From NCBI GenBank assembly GCA_027068915.1, contig JAMOLT010000031.1:1-33103 (forward strand): a stretch of 33,103 nt of DNA. Reading direction: 5' to 3'. How positions within the stretch are numbered: the stretch's first letter is position 1; the number at the start of each line of letters is the position of its first letter. The position numbers and the translations under genes are program-made. The notes below the pieces were generated by a model. That model worked only from the letters and a program-made list of their open reading frames with translations, searched no databases and was not told where the DNA came from. The stretch is from Sedimenticola sp. GTDB lineage: Bacteria > Pseudomonadota > Gammaproteobacteria > Chromatiales > Chromatiaceae. Positions 11,796 through 21,420 of this stretch are shown one piece after another.

Positions 11796-14501
11796 TCAAT
11801 CCTTGTCCTTGTCCTTGTCCTTGTCCTTGTCTGCCTGTTTGTCTGCAGCCGCAGCACTAACTTTTTTTGGACTCGCTTTTGTGTCCGGCTCCGACGATGC
11901 GGTTGCTGGTGCTGCATCTGCATCTTTTTTTGAAGTGCTGGCGGATTTGCGCGCAGCTACCTTTTTCTTGGTGGGCCTGGCTTTTTTGCGTTTTGGTTTT
12001 TCCTTGGTTTCTGCGGCAGCAGGAGGCTGATTCGCAGCCGCGCTGCTCGCAGTAACGACGCCAGTGGTTTCCGGCGTTTTTTCTGACTTTGCGGTTTTTG
12101 GCGCAGTAGATTTTTCCTCGGTGACAGGTGCAGGAGGCTTAGGCTTTGGTTTTGATGATGCCGCCTCCACGGCTTTGCCGCTTTCCTCTGCCGCTGACTT
12201 TTCGGCTGGTTTTTTGGCCGGAGGGGTGGAGCTGTCTTTCTGCGTTTCATCCAGCCGGGGCACTGAGGACTTGGATTTCAGGCTGCCGGAGGAAATGGTG
12301 CGCTTGACCTTGAGTTCACCTTTTTCCTTTTGCGTCTCCTTTGGTTTTGCGACGGGTTGCTTGCTGGCATCATCGCTGGCAGGGGCCTTTTGAACCTGCT
12401 CTGCCGCCTGCTGCGGCGTGTCTTCCTTGGCCACTGCGGTGGTTTTCTCAGTTGCTTCCTGTTGGCGAGCCTGGTTCTGGCGGGCGCCTGGTCCACGACC
12501 GCGGCCGCCACGGCGACCGCGTTTCTGCGAGGTTGCATTGCGGCCATCCTGCTGTTCCTTCTTATCCGCCGTGCCGGTGGCCTTGTCAGCAGATGCAGGT
12601 TGTTCCGAAGGTTTGGCGCGCTGTGCGGCGGTTTTTTTCTGCGAGGGTTTTCTTTTCGCCCGGGATGATGGCTTGTTGCCGTTTTCGCCATCTGGTTTGT
12701 TGCGGCTGTTGTTTCGGCGGCGGTTGTCGTTGCGGCTTTTACTGCGATCTTGTGCCAGCTTGGATTGTTGCTCTTCTTCCTTGGCCTGTTCTTCGTCAGC
12801 TGAGGTAAAAATGGAAAACAGGCGCTTGATGATGCCACCTTCGGGCTTGGGCTCTTTTTTTGTCGGGGAGGATTCTGCTTCTGCCTGTGGAACCTGGCGG
12901 GCTGTGGGCTTGATGTTTTTCACCGCCGGTTGTTCAATACGCTTGCGCTGCTGTTCCTGGCTGGTGGTCATTGCTACATCAGGCTCCGCAATCATGTTGT
13001 AGCTGGAATCGCCACCCTCGGGAAGATCCTGACGGCGGATGCGTTCAATGCTGTAATGTGGTGTTTCCAGGTGCTTGTTGGGGATGAGCAGCACATCGAT
13101 ATTGTGGCGCTGCTCCACCTCGGAAATGGGCTGGCGCTTTTCGTTCAGCAGGAAGGTTGCCACTTCCACGGGCAACTGTGCCTGCACACGGCCGGTATTT
13201 TCTTTCAATGCCTCCTCTTCGATGATGCGCAAGATGGACAAGGCCAGGGATTCCACATCACGAATATGGCCCTGGCCGTCGCAGCGGGGGCAGACCTGGT
13301 GTGCGGATTCCCCCAGGGATGGGCGTAGGCGCTGGCGGGACATTTCCATCAGGCCAAAGCGCGAGATGCGGCCGATCTGCACCCGGGCGCGGTCTTCTTT
13401 CATGGCTTCGCGCAGGCGGTTTTCCACCTGGCGCTGGTTCTTGGAGGGGCGCATGTCGATGTAGTCGATGACAAACAGGCCGCCCATGTCGCGCAAGCGC
13501 AGCTGCCGGGCGATTTCCTCGGATGCCTCCAGGTTGGTGGTCAGGGCGGTGTCCTCGATATTGCTGCCCTTGGTTGCCCGGGCCGAATTGATGTCGATGG
13601 AGGTAAGCGCTTCCGTGGGGTCGATGACAATGGATCCGCCGGATGGCAGGCGCACTTCCCGCTGAAATGCGGTTTCGATCTGGGACTCGATCTGGTATCG
13701 GGAGAACAGGGGAACTTCATCGTCATAGTGATGCAGCTTGCTCAGATATCTGGGCATCACCTGTTCGATGAATTCCCTGGCCTGGGCATAGATCTCCGGG
13801 TTGTCGATAAGAATCTCGCCGATATCCGCCCGCAGGTAATCACGCATGGAGCGAATGATGACGTTGCTGTCCTGGTACACCAGGAATGGTGCCTTGCGCT
13901 CCTGGGATGAGGTCTCAATTGCGGCCCAGAGCTGCAGCAGGTAGTCCAGATCCCATTGCAGTTCTTCCGGGTTTTTCCCGACGCCGGCGGTGCGCACGAT
14001 AAGCCCCATGCCTTCTGGTGCTTCCAGCTGGCTCATGGCTTTCTTCAGTTCGGTACGCTCCTGGCCCTCGATGCGCCGTGAAACGCCTCCGGCCCGGGGG
14101 TTATTGGGCATGAGCACCAGATAGCGGCCAGCCAGGGAAATGAATGTGGTCAGGGCTGCACCCTTGTTGCCCCGCTCCTCTTTTTCGATCTGGAAGAGGA
14201 TTTCCTGGCCTTCGCGCAGTGCTTCGCGAATGCTGGGACGTTTGTTTCCTTCCAGATGTTTCGGGTCGAAGTAGCTGTGGGCGACTTCTTTCAGGGGTAA
14301 AAAGCCATGTCGCTCTGATCCATAATCGACGAAGGCGGCTTCCAGGCTGGGTTCGACGCGGGTGATTTTTCCTTTGTAGATGTTGGCCTTTTTTCGTTCC
14401 CGGCCGGGGCTTTCGATATCCAGATTGTAGAGTTTCTGACCATCTACGATGGCTACGCGCAATTCTTCAGGCTGAGTTGCGTTGATCAGCATTCTTTTCA
14501 T
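11796..14501 (-). CDS. rne: Ribonuclease E
   Basis: A 901-residue endoribonuclease that starts mRNA decay, processes rRNA and tRNA, and scaffolds the degradosome at the inner membrane. The catalytic half has the start [20 protein letters not shown], the S1 domain (about 36-118, [20 protein letters not shown]), the DNase-I-like region with [11 protein letters not shown] where Asp303 is the metal ligand, and the Zn-link CPRCDGQGH. After about residue 530 follows the low-complexity scaffold: Lys/Arg-rich stretches with [10 protein letters not shown] (RNA binding), then Ala/Pro/Lys repeats. The end is (Asp-Lys)n, coded by a hexanucleotide repeat. The gene stands divergent from rluC, as in enterobacteria, but with a spacer of about 800 bp. 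Confidence 0.96.
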   Translation of the reverse strand: MKRMLINATQPEELRVAIVDGQKLYNLDIESPGRERKKANIYKGKITRVEPSLEAAFVDYGSERHGFLPLKEVAHSYFDPKHLEGNKRPSIREALREGQEILFQIEKEERGNKGAALTTFISLAGRYLVLMPNNPRAGGVSRRIEGQERTELKKAMSQLEAPEGMGLIVRTAGVGKNPEELQWDLDYLLQLWAAIETSSQERKAPFLVYQDSNVIIRSMRDYLRADIGEILIDNPEIYAQAREFIEQVMPRYLSKLHHYDDEVPLFSRYQIESQIETAFQREVRLPSGGSIVIDPTEALTSIDINSARATKGSNIEDTALTTNLEASEEIARQLRLRDMGGLFVIDYIDMRPSKNQRQVENRLREAMKEDRARVQIGRISRFGLMEMSRQRLRPSLGESAHQVCPRCDGQGHIRDVESLALSILRIIEEEALKENTGRVQAQLPVEVATFLLNEKRQPISEVEQRHNIDVLLIPNKHLETPHYSIERIRRQDLPEGGDSSYNMIAEPDVAMTTSQEQQRKRIEQPAVKNIKPTARQVPQAEAESSPTKKEPKPEGGIIKRLFSIFTSADEEQAKEEEQQSKLAQDRSKSRNDNRRRNNSRNKPDGENGNKPSSRAKRKPSQKKTAAQRAKPSEQPASADKATGTADKKEQQDGRNATSQKRGRRGGRGRGPGARQNQARQQEATEKTTAVAKEDTPQQAAEQVQKAPASDDASKQPVAKPKETQKEKGELKVKRTISSGSLKSKSSVPRLDETQKDSSTPPAKKPAEKSAAEESGKAVEAASSKPKPKPPAPVTEEKSTAPKTAKSEKTPETTGVVTASSAAANQPPAAAETKEKPKRKKARPTKKKVAARKSASTSKKDADAAPATASSEPDTKASPKKVSAAAADKQADKDKDKDKDKD
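11800..11829 (-). repeat. Hexanucleotide microsatellite in the rne 3' end
   Basis: Five perfect copies of TCCTTG on the plus strand encode the C-terminal Asp-Lys repeats of RNase E. The unit length is a multiple of three, so slippage would add or remove DK pairs without a frameshift. Confidence 0.9.
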
Positions 14502-15303
14502 TTTGTGTTTTGTCCTGTGAAGAGCTACACAGTGTGCGCTGGACAGGGGAGGGCTTACAGATGGCTTCCAGTAGGAGCCGGGGCATCACCAAGATGGTAT
14601 GAAATGCCGGTCTGTGCCGCTAGGCATATGGGTAAGAGCGCCGGGGTCAGGCCCGGTCAGCTCATGGTGCTTTTCCTTGGTGATCGCCCACTATATTTGA
14701 ACAACCACGGGCTATATGCGTTTTTCCTCTGTGCGCCAGCAACCATTCCGGGTTCTGGTCAGGCACTCTTGTATAACTCGAAATAAGCTATCCATGACCA
14801 CCGCTTTATGGTGCTGGTGGTCTCGTATCGGTTGAAATCAACATACCGTGACTTCAGCGGGAGATGTGGCAGGCCTGGCGCGATCGGAAGCGGTATTGCC
14901 TTCACGGGGCGCTGAAGAATGCCTTCACCCAACGTAGTCCCCTGCCATGGCAGAGAACCGGAAAATCCTGTTACTGGAAGGCAGGTATAACTGCCTTCGG
15001 TTGGTGAAATATACCAAAAATCAGCAACATAGTTCAAATTATCTTGTTTGTTTTGGGGGGGAAGCCAAAGTTTTTTTGGGAATTTGTTTTGGAGGTTTAT
15101 TTAAGTTGTTGATATCTCAGTGTAAATATACAATTTAGGGTGGTGCCGCAGCAGATTTCTATTTGTCCCTGCTGGTGTGGTTACTGTATAAAGGACACAT
15201 ATCAGAGCCCCCCAAAAGCACCAGGACAGGTGGGGTGCGCAGGTTTTCTCTGCAGCGCGTATAATCCCGCCTCACTATCCGGGCAACTTTTATTTCCGTC
15301 ACG
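14502..15303. other. Long spacer between divergent rne and rluC
   Basis: About 800 bp without a convincing gene. It should contain the rne promoter and its 5' untranslated region, which in E. coli is long and used for autoregulation. On the minus strand a TATAGT (complement of 14685-14690) could be a -10 but lacks a clear -35. An 8-bp stem, GAAGGCAG/CTGCCTTC, lies at 14977-14998. The part 15040-15140 is AT-rich with G/T runs on the plus strand. A weakly open minus-strand frame (14759-15037) does not resemble any family I know. Confidence 0.5.
15260..15265 (+). promoter_or_regulatory. Candidate -10 element for rluC
   Basis: A perfect TATAAT lies 39 nt before the rluC ATG. The -35 region about 17 nt upstream (GTGCGC or TGCGCA) is poor, so the promoter may need an activator or the call may be chance. 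Confidence 0.4.
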
Positions 15304-16248
15304 ATGAATCCTATCCCTGCGCAAGTGCGGTACGTTACTGTTGATGAGCGCGGCGATGGCCAGCGCATTGACAACTTTCTTCTGCGAGAGCTGAAAGGGG
15401 CGCCCAGAAGCCTGATTTATCGCCTGTTGCGTAAAGGAGAGGTGCGGGTGAACAAGGGACGGGCCAAGGCGGGGAGAAAGCTGCTTGCCGGAGATGTGGT
15501 GCGTATTCCGCCGGTGCGTCTGCCGAGCCCCTCGCAAAAATCCGAGCCACCAGATTGGCAGATAAAGAAAATTGAGAAATCAATATTATATGAAGATAAA
15601 TTATTGTTAATTCTTAATAAGGAATCTGGCCTGGCGGTACATGGGGGCAGCGGGATTTCCTTTGGTGTTATCGAATTGCTGCGTGCCGGCAGACCCCGGG
15701 AAAAGGCGCTGGAGCTGGCCCACAGGCTAGACAGGGATACTTCGGGATGCCTGATGCTGGCGAAAAAACGCAGCGCATTGCGAACCCTGCAGCAGTTGCA
15801 GCGGGAAGGGAAAGTGCAAAAACGCTATCTGGCGTTGCTTGCCGGTCACTGGGACAAGGATCGGCAACAGGTCAAACTGCCGCTGAAGAAGAATACCCTC
15901 AAGAGTGGCGAACGAGTGGTGCGGGTGGATGCCCAGGGTAAGGATGCACACACGGAATTTCGGGTGCGGAAGCGTTTTGCGCAGGCGATGCTGGTGGAAG
16001 CCGTGCTCAAAACCGGGCGCACCCATCAGATCCGGGTGCATGCCCAGTCTCTCGGCACTCCGATTCTCGGCGATGAAAAATATGGCGATGAGCAGAGGAA
16101 TCGTGAATACCGCAGGTTTGGTTTGAAACGCCTGTTCCTGCACGCGGCGAGTCTCCGATTCCCCTGGCCGGAGCGGGAACAAGGCTATGCCTTTGAAGCA
16201 CCCCTGCCAGCCGAATTGCAAACTGTACTGGATAAACTCGATGTATGA
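15304..16248 (+). CDS. rluC: 23S rRNA pseudouridine synthase RluC
   Basis: A 314-residue cytoplasmic enzyme making pseudouridine at positions 955, 2504 and 2580 (E. coli numbering) of 23S rRNA. An S4 RNA-binding domain is at about 18-80 (QRIDNFLLRELKGAPRSLIY, KAGRKLLAGDVVRIPP). The catalytic domain carries AHRLDRDTSGCLMLAKK with Asp143 as nucleophile, then KTGRTHQIRVHAQSLGTPIL and LFLHAASLRF. Codons 86-108, just between the two domains, are strikingly AT-rich (TTA, ATA, AAT) in an otherwise GC-rich gene. The stop overlaps the next gene by 8 nt, so the HAD phosphatase is probably coupled. RluC rather than RluD is suggested by the rne neighbourhood. Confidence 0.93.
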   Translation: MNPIPAQVRYVTVDERGDGQRIDNFLLRELKGAPRSLIYRLLRKGEVRVNKGRAKAGRKLLAGDVVRIPPVRLPSPSQKSEPPDWQIKKIEKSILYEDKLLLILNKESGLAVHGGSGISFGVIELLRAGRPREKALELAHRLDRDTSGCLMLAKKRSALRTLQQLQREGKVQKRYLALLAGHWDKDRQQVKLPLKKNTLKSGERVVRVDAQGKDAHTEFRVRKRFAQAMLVEAVLKTGRTHQIRVHAQSLGTPILGDEKYGDEQRNREYRRFGLKRLFLHAASLRFPWPEREQGYAFEAPLPAELQTVLDKLDV

Positions 16249-16897
16249 ACTGATCGTATTCGACTGGGACGGCACCCTCATGGACTCGGAGGCAACCATA
16301 GTGAACTGCCTGCAAATGGCCGCCAGGGATCTGGGAATTGCGGAACCCGGGCGGGAGCGCGCCAGAAATGTCATCGGTCTGGGCCTGCATCAGGCGCTCG
16401 CCAGTCTGTTTCCCGCTTCTTCAGATGCAGAGGTGGATGCCCTGGCGCAACAGTATCGCAAGCATTTTCTCAGGGAGGACAGGGCGCCTTCACCCCTGTT
16501 TCCCGGTGCCCGTGAATTGCTGGAAGAACTGGCCTCCCGGGACTATTTCCTCGCCGTGGCCACGGGAAAAAGCCGCCAGGGTCTGGATATGGAGCTGGAG
16601 CATAGCGGCCTGGGGGCATTCTTTCAGGCCACCCGCTGTGCGGATGAGGCATTCTCCAAGCCACATCCGCAACTCCTGCTGGATGTGCTGGATCATCTGG
16701 GTGTGGCAAGCGGACAGGCGCTGGTCGTTGGCGATACGGAATATGACATGCAGATGGCCGCCAATGCGGGCAGCGACGCTATCGGCGTTGGTTTTGGCGT
16801 ACACAGCCCGGAGCGCCTGCGGGAACATGGGGCGTTGACGGTGGTGGAACGCTTGCAGCATGTTTCCGACTGGCTTGCCGGCGTACAGCAGAAATAG
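16241..16897 (+). CDS. HAD-IA family phosphatase (phosphoglycolate phosphatase-like)
   Basis: A 218-residue cytoplasmic hydrolase. Motif I, FDWDGTLMDSE, gives Asp8 and Asp10; motif II is AVATGKSR, the conserved Lys lies in FSKPHPQLLLDVL, and motif IV is VVGDTEYDMQMAANAGSDAIGV. Between motif I and II there is a helical cap, class C1. ATG 16241 overlaps the rluC stop by 8 nt. Pairing of a HAD phosphatase with rluC is common in gammaproteobacteria; the substrate is not established from sequence and could be phosphoglycolate or another small phosphoester. It ends 3 nt from the convergent maf gene, with no terminator between. Confidence 0.88.
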   Translation: MYELIVFDWDGTLMDSEATIVNCLQMAARDLGIAEPGRERARNVIGLGLHQALASLFPASSDAEVDALAQQYRKHFLREDRAPSPLFPGARELLEELASRDYFLAVATGKSRQGLDMELEHSGLGAFFQATRCADEAFSKPHPQLLLDVLDHLGVASGQALVVGDTEYDMQMAANAGSDAIGVGFGVHSPERLREHGALTVVERLQHVSDWLAGVQQK

Positions 16898-16900
16898 TGT

Positions 16901-17485
16901 TCAGGGCAGTTCGATGCCCTCCAGCGCCAGCATCTCCACCAGGCGGATCAAGGGCAGTCCGATGAGGGCATTGGGATCATCGCCTTCCAGTTTGTGGAAC
17001 AGGGTGATGCCCAGGCCTTCCGACTTGAAGCTACCGGCGCAGTTGAAGGGTTTTTCCGCACTCACATAGCGTTCGATCTGCTCGCTACCAAGATTCCGGA
17101 AATGCACCAGAAAATCTTCGCAAAGCAGCTGTGTGTTGCCGCTTTTGCTGTTGTACAGGCACAAGCCGGTGTGGAAACTGACGGCCTTTCCCGACATGGC
17201 GCCGAGTTGGGCGATGGCGTTTTCCCGGTTTCCGGGTTTTCCCAGTATATGCCCGTCCAGACAGGCGACCTGATCGGAGCCGATAATCAGTGCCCGGGGG
17301 TATTGTGCCGCAACTGTTTCGGCTTTTCCCCGGGCAAGGCGTTGCACCAGTGAACGGGGCGGCTCATCTGGCTGTGGGCTTTCGTCGATATCCGGCGCTG
17401 CGGTGGAGAAGGGCAGCCCCAGCTTTCTCAACAGCGCCTTGCGAAAGGGCGACGTGGAGCCGAGCACCAGTTCCAGGGCTGGCAT
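16901..17485 (-). CDS. maf: Maf/YceF family nucleotide pyrophosphatase
   Basis: A 194-residue enzyme of the Maf family, which hydrolyses modified or non-canonical nucleoside triphosphates; the YceF subgroup acts on 7-methyl-GTP. Seen here: LVLGSTSPFRKALLRKLGLPF at the N-terminus, DESPQPDE, the IIGSDQVA motif with the catalytic Asp, LGKPG, and SFKSEGLGITLF with a Glu near the C-terminus. The neighbourhood with rne and rluC is that of yceF in E. coli, which supports the YceF subgroup. Its ATG overlaps the stop of ppk2 by one base (TGATG), so it is translationally coupled to ppk2. Confidence 0.92.
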   Translation of the reverse strand: MPALELVLGSTSPFRKALLRKLGLPFSTAAPDIDESPQPDEPPRSLVQRLARGKAETVAAQYPRALIIGSDQVACLDGHILGKPGNRENAIAQLGAMSGKAVSFHTGLCLYNSKSGNTQLLCEDFLVHFRNLGSEQIERYVSAEKPFNCAGSFKSEGLGITLFHKLEGDDPNALIGLPLIRLVEMLALEGIELP

Positions 17486-18384
17486 CAGGAGCTGAATTTG
17501 CCTTTACGCAGGCGTTCTGCCTCCATGATCTCCACTTCCCTGGCCCCGGAGATGACAATGGCCGGGTCGGGAACGAAATCCAGTTTGGATTCACTGCGGT
17601 CATAGGGCACGGCGTTCAGAATGACTTTCATGGCATTCAGACGGGCCAGGTATTTGTCGTTGGAGCGGATCACTGTCCAGGGTGCGTGGGTGGTGTGGGT
17701 CTTTTTCAGCATTTCGTATTTCTGGGTAGTGAAATCGTCCCAGCGCTCCTGGGCCTGTACGTCAACCTCGCTCAGCTTCCATTGCCGCAGGGGATCTGTC
17801 TTGCGGCGCTCGAAGCGGCGTTCCTGTTCTTCCTTGGTGACGCTGAAATAGAGTTTCACCAGAATGGTGCCCTGGCGCACCAGGTCTTTTTCAAAGCCGC
17901 TCACGCCGCGCATGAAGTTCTTGTACTCTTCCGAGGTGCAGAAACCGAAAATGGGCTCCACCATGGCGCGGTTGTACCAGCTGCGATCAAACAGCACCAC
18001 TTCGCCCCCACGGGGAAACTGGGTGGTATAACGCTGGAAAAACCACTGGCTGCGCTGCTCGTTGGTGGGTTTTCCCAGAGCGACGACACGGTAGTGCTTC
18101 TCGTTCATGTAGCGGGTAACCCGGCGTATGGTGCCGCCCTTGCCCGATGCATCGCGCCCTTCGAACAGAATGATCATGCGCTTGCCGGTATTGTCCATGA
18201 ACTGCTGCATCTTGATCAGCTCGGCCTGATAGGGCTTGAGCGACTGTTCCTGGCGGCGGCGCAGGAGCGCCTTCTTTGCGGCCTTGCTCAGCTTTTGTTT
18301 CGCATTTTTCGCAGCCTTGTACTTTTCGACAAGTTCATCCGCGGTCAATTGCTGGCCGTCGATTTCTATGAGCTGGTTTTCCAT
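17485..18384 (-). CDS. ppk2: Polyphosphate kinase 2
   Basis: A 299-residue kinase of the PPK2 family, which transfers phosphate between polyphosphate and nucleoside diphosphates, often making GTP or ATP from polyphosphate. Walker A, EGRDASGKGGT, is at residues 75-85; the block VVLFDRSWYNRA at 129-140 is Walker B with the aspartate; the lid holds RRFERRKTDPLRQWKLS. A helical N-terminal extension of about 50 residues is normal for one-domain PPK2. ATG 18384 has GCAGGA about 8 nt upstream; an in-frame GTG ten codons earlier is less likely. It lies 75 nt after smpB and overlaps maf by one base, so smpB-ppk2-maf are probably one transcript. Confidence 0.94.
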   Translation of the reverse strand: MENQLIEIDGQQLTADELVEKYKAAKNAKQKLSKAAKKALLRRRQEQSLKPYQAELIKMQQFMDNTGKRMIILFEGRDASGKGGTIRRVTRYMNEKHYRVVALGKPTNEQRSQWFFQRYTTQFPRGGEVVLFDRSWYNRAMVEPIFGFCTSEEYKNFMRGVSGFEKDLVRQGTILVKLYFSVTKEEQERRFERRKTDPLRQWKLSEVDVQAQERWDDFTTQKYEMLKKTHTTHAPWTVIRSNDKYLARLNAMKVILNAVPYDRSESKLDFVPDPAIVISGAREVEIMEAERLRKGKFSS

Positions 18385-18459
18385 GGTTTGAATCCTGCTT
18401 CTGTCTCGGTGCACAAGAATAATTATCGCGCTATTTTCGGGGCTGGCGGTTGATGCGGA

Positions 18460-18939
18460 TCAGCCGCGTTTGAACAATCGTGCTTTTTCCCGTTGCCAGT
18501 CCCGGTCTTTGGAGACGGCACGCTTGTCATGCTGCTTTTTGCCTTTGGCCAGGCCAATTTCCAGCTTGACGCGCCCGCGCTTCCAGTACATGGCTGTGGG
18601 CACCAGAGTGTAGCCCTTGCGCTCCACTTGTCCGCGCAGCATGTCGATCTCCCGGCGGTGCAGCAGCAACTTGCGGGTGCGGATGGGGTCGGGGTTGATA
18701 TGTGTCGATGCAGTGGGCAATGGCGTGATGTGTGCGCCGAACAGCCAGATCTCATCATCCTTGACCAAGACATAGCTTTCCTTGAGATTCACCCGGTTTT
18801 CCCGCAAACTCTTCACTTCCCAGCCTTCGAGGGCGATGCCTGCCTCGAAGCGCTGTTCAATAAAAAATTCATGTCCGGCGGCTTTGTTCAGGGTAATGGT
18901 ATTACCTTTGCTGCCCTTATTTTTGGTCTTTTTTGCCAT
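18460..18939 (-). CDS. smpB: SsrA-binding protein
   Basis: A 159-residue basic protein that binds tmRNA and brings it to stalled ribosomes for trans-translation. The OB-fold core is [32 protein letters not shown], then [18 protein letters not shown]; the C-terminal tail ([20 protein letters not shown]) is the helix that mimics mRNA in the decoding centre. The start MAKKTKNKG at 18939 is the normal one; the frame is open further upstream but overlaps the divergent gene. tmRNA itself (ssrA), often next to smpB, is not in this window. Confidence 0.96.
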   Translation of the reverse strand: MAKKTKNKGSKGNTITLNKAAGHEFFIEQRFEAGIALEGWEVKSLRENRVNLKESYVLVKDDEIWLFGAHITPLPTASTHINPDPIRTRKLLLHRREIDMLRGQVERKGYTLVPTAMYWKRGRVKLEIGLAKGKKQHDKRAVSKDRDWQREKARLFKRG

Positions 18940-18996
18940 AGGACAATTGTAACCCGTGGCAGGCCGGCATGAGAACCGAATTGCGGGAGAAAGCTT

Positions 18997-20532
18997 GTGA
19001 GCAGAAATATTGTTGGTACTGGTATGTTGCTGTTGCTCGCGGTGATGGCTGGTGGTGCGCTTGCCGGACAGGAAGAGATGGCGGCAGGAACGCTGAACAA
19101 CGCCTTGGGCATGCTCAATGGCTGGCTGGGTACGGTGCTGTTTTTTGATGTGTTTCCCGGACAGGCCGAGTTCCCCTTTATCGTTGCCTGGCTGGTTGCC
19201 GGTGCCGTTTTTCTTACCGTAAAAATGGGTTTTATCAATTTCCGCCTGCTGGGGCATTCCGTAGCGGTTCTGCGGGGTAAATACAGTCGTCCGGATGATG
19301 TGGGAGAGGTTTCTCCGTTTCAGGCGCTGACCACGGCCCTGTCTGCAACTGTAGGTTTGGGTAATATCGCCGGGGTGGCAATTGCCATCGGCATTGGCGG
19401 CCCCGGGGCTACTTTCTGGATGATTGTTGCCGGGTTGTTGGGGATGACCACCAAATTTACCGAGGCCAGTCTGGCACAGATGTATCGTGAAATTCGTCCC
19501 GATGGCCATGTCATGGGTGGTGCCATGGAATATCTGTCACGGGGATTTGCGGATCTGGGCTGGAAACGCTTTGGCAAGGGGCTGGCGATTTTGTTCTGCA
19601 TTCTTACCATTGGCGCCTCGCTGGGCGGGGGCAATGCTTTCCAGGTCAGTCAATCCCTGAGCGCGGTCAAGCAGCAGATTCCCTATCTGGCAGAAGAGCC
19701 CTGGGTGTTCGGGGTGATAATGGCCTTTCTGGTGGGTGTGGTCATTATCGGTGGCATTCGCCGTATTGCCCATGTTGCGGAAGCAATTGTTCCTACCATG
19801 GTAGTGATCTATTTGCTTGCGGCGGGCTGGATCGTTCTTTCCCATGCCGACAGGGTGCCGGAGGTTCTCGGCCTGATCTTTTCCAGCGCATTCAGCATGG
19901 AGGCCGGGCTGGGTGCCTTAATTGGCGTGATTGTCCAGGGTTTCAAGCGGGCGGCATTCTCCAGCGAGGCCGGCATCGGCTCGGCGGCCATTGCGCATTC
20001 CACCGCACGCACACCCTATCCAACCCGGCAAGGTATTGTCGCCCTGATGGAGCCGTTTATTGATACGGTGGTCATCTGCACCATGACGGCCCTGGTGATT
20101 GTCATCACCGGCGTATATGACGGGAATGGAGAGCATGCAGAACTGATTGCCAGCAACCAGGGGGCGGCATTGACTTCTGTGGCCTTCGGCAGCGTGATCA
20201 GCTGGTTTCCGGTGGTGCTGTCCATATCCGTGGTGCTGTTTGCCTATAGCACCATGATTTCCTGGTCATACTACGGAGAGCGTTGCTGGACCTACCTGTT
20301 CGGGGAACGCTATTCCATGCTTTATCGCTTGGCATTTATGCTGGTGATCGTGGCCGGCTCTATTGGCAGCGCCTCGGCAGTGCTGGATTTTAGTGACTTG
20401 TTGCTGCTGTCCATGGCGTTCCCGAACATGTTCGCCCTGTATGCCCTCAGTGGACAGGTCAAGCGCAAGTTATCAACTTACCTGGAAAAACTTCACAGTG
20501 GTGAATTGGACAGAGAAGTGGGGCGCAGCTGA
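18997..20532 (+). CDS. Sodium:alanine symporter (AGCS family)
   Basis: A 511-residue inner-membrane protein that imports alanine or glycine with Na+. After an N-terminal hydrophobic segment (residues about 5-23, possibly a signal-like first helix) there are about ten further helices. The family signature [19 protein letters not shown] lies around 120-138, and [16 protein letters not shown] and [20 protein letters not shown] are typical. Start GTG 18997 has GGGAG about 7 nt upstream. It is divergent from smpB and ends in TGATG overlap with ratA, an unusual insertion, since ratA is normally the first gene opposite smpB. Specificity for alanine over glycine is by family only. Confidence 0.92.
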   Translation: MSRNIVGTGMLLLLAVMAGGALAGQEEMAAGTLNNALGMLNGWLGTVLFFDVFPGQAEFPFIVAWLVAGAVFLTVKMGFINFRLLGHSVAVLRGKYSRPDDVGEVSPFQALTTALSATVGLGNIAGVAIAIGIGGPGATFWMIVAGLLGMTTKFTEASLAQMYREIRPDGHVMGGAMEYLSRGFADLGWKRFGKGLAILFCILTIGASLGGGNAFQVSQSLSAVKQQIPYLAEEPWVFGVIMAFLVGVVIIGGIRRIAHVAEAIVPTMVVIYLLAAGWIVLSHADRVPEVLGLIFSSAFSMEAGLGALIGVIVQGFKRAAFSSEAGIGSAAIAHSTARTPYPTRQGIVALMEPFIDTVVICTMTALVIVITGVYDGNGEHAELIASNQGAALTSVAFGSVISWFPVVLSISVVLFAYSTMISWSYYGERCWTYLFGERYSMLYRLAFMLVIVAGSIGSASAVLDFSDLLLLSMAFPNMFALYALSGQVKRKLSTYLEKLHSGELDREVGRS

Positions 20533-20975
20533 TGGCAATCGTTGAAAAAACGGCACTGGTATCGGTTCCGGCGGCAACTTTGTATGAAATTGTCAATGAT
20601 GTGGACAGCTACCCGGCGTTCCTGCCCTGGTGCAAAGATGCCCGTCTGCTGTCGCGTACGGACGAAGAGCTGTGCGGCGAAATCGTGGTGTCCAAAGCGG
20701 GTGTGACCCGGGCATTTTCCACCTGCAATCGCCTTTTTCCCTATCATCGTATCGAGATCCGCTTGAAAGATGGCCCCTTTCGCAAGCTCGAGGGCGCTTG
20801 GGAATTTACCGAACTGCGGGAGGATGCCTGCAAGGTGTCTCTGTCTCTGGACTTCGAGTTTTCCAGCGGCCTGATGGACAAGGCTTTTGGCATTGTATTT
20901 TCCCAGATTGCCAACTCCCTGGTGGATGCGTTTTGCAAGCGGGCCAATGACCTGGCCAAAGGAGCCGTAAAATGA
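20532..20975 (+). CDS. ratA: RatA family ribosome-association protein
   Basis: A 147-residue START-like fold protein. RatA of E. coli binds the 50S subunit and blocks joining of the subunits when overproduced; it is also related to coenzyme-Q10-binding COQ10 proteins. Seen here: [31 protein letters not shown] and the amphipathic C-terminal helix [20 protein letters not shown]. The start ATG shares one base with the stop of the symporter, and its own TGA overlaps the rnfH ATG by four bases. Whether it works as toxin or as quinone-binding helper here cannot be told. Confidence 0.92.
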   Translation: MAIVEKTALVSVPAATLYEIVNDVDSYPAFLPWCKDARLLSRTDEELCGEIVVSKAGVTRAFSTCNRLFPYHRIEIRLKDGPFRKLEGAWEFTELREDACKVSLSLDFEFSSGLMDKAFGIVFSQIANSLVDAFCKRANDLAKGAVK

Positions 20976-21271
20976 TTCAGGTTGAAGTGGCCTATGCCTT
21001 GCCGGAGGAACAAATCGTACATGTGGTGGAAGGCGAGTCGGGGATCACGGTGGAGCAGGCGATCAGGAGCTCGGGGATTCTGGAAGAACATCCTGAAATT
21101 GACTTGAGCAAGAACAAGGTAGGTGTTTTTGGCAAGGCTGCCAAACTCGATGCAGTGCTGTATCCCGGTGACCGGGTGGAAATCTACCGCCCGCTTATTG
21201 CCGATCCCAAAGAGGCGCGCAAGAAGCGGGCCAGCCAGGGCAAGGTGCTGCGCAAGGGCGGAAGGAAATAA
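20972..21271 (+). CDS. rnfH: RnfH family protein (UPF0125)
   Basis: A 99-residue beta-grasp (ubiquitin-like) protein. [32 protein letters not shown] and [17 protein letters not shown] are the hallmark blocks. The family is named from the rnf electron-transport cluster but is most often found, as here, after ratA, where it was considered a possible antitoxin (RatB). The tail is basic (KVLRKGGRK). ATGA overlap with ratA shows coupled translation. No terminator is evident in the next 100 nt. Confidence 0.92.
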   Translation: MIQVEVAYALPEEQIVHVVEGESGITVEQAIRSSGILEEHPEIDLSKNKVGVFGKAAKLDAVLYPGDRVEIYRPLIADPKEARKKRASQGKVLRKGGRK

Positions 21272-21385
21272 AAGGAAATAATAAGCTGCTCTCCTCACAC
21301 GATAAACTGATTTCATTCGCCTCCAGTGATTTTCGCTTCAAACGGTTGCGTCCGACAGGCTCCTAGGCGATATTTGTCGAATATC

Positions 21386-21414
21386 TTGACGAAAGCGCCA
21401 AAAAAAACTATCAT
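21386..21414 (+). promoter_or_regulatory. Strong sigma70-type promoter for the rimP-nusA operon
   Basis: TTGACG (21386-21391) and TATCAT (21409-21414) are separated by exactly 17 nt; the start would be near 21421. An A-run lies just ahead of the -10. It is the best promoter match in the window and lies about 185 nt before rimP. Confidence 0.75.
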
Positions 21415-21420
21415 CGCGGC

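Noticed and set aside
11470-11799. Minus-strand frame downstream of rne
   Set aside because: It crosses the bidirectional terminator and the hairpins and has no recognisable protein features.
14505-15037. Two frames in the rne-rluC spacer (14505-14786 plus strand; 14759-15037 minus strand)
   Set aside because: Short, without credible ribosome binding sites or family resemblance. The minus-strand one might be a decayed gene but I cannot support it.
17290-18453. 387-codon open frame on the plus strand opposite ppk2 and maf
   Set aside because: It spans two well-recognised genes on the other strand and shows no family features; typical antisense shadow.
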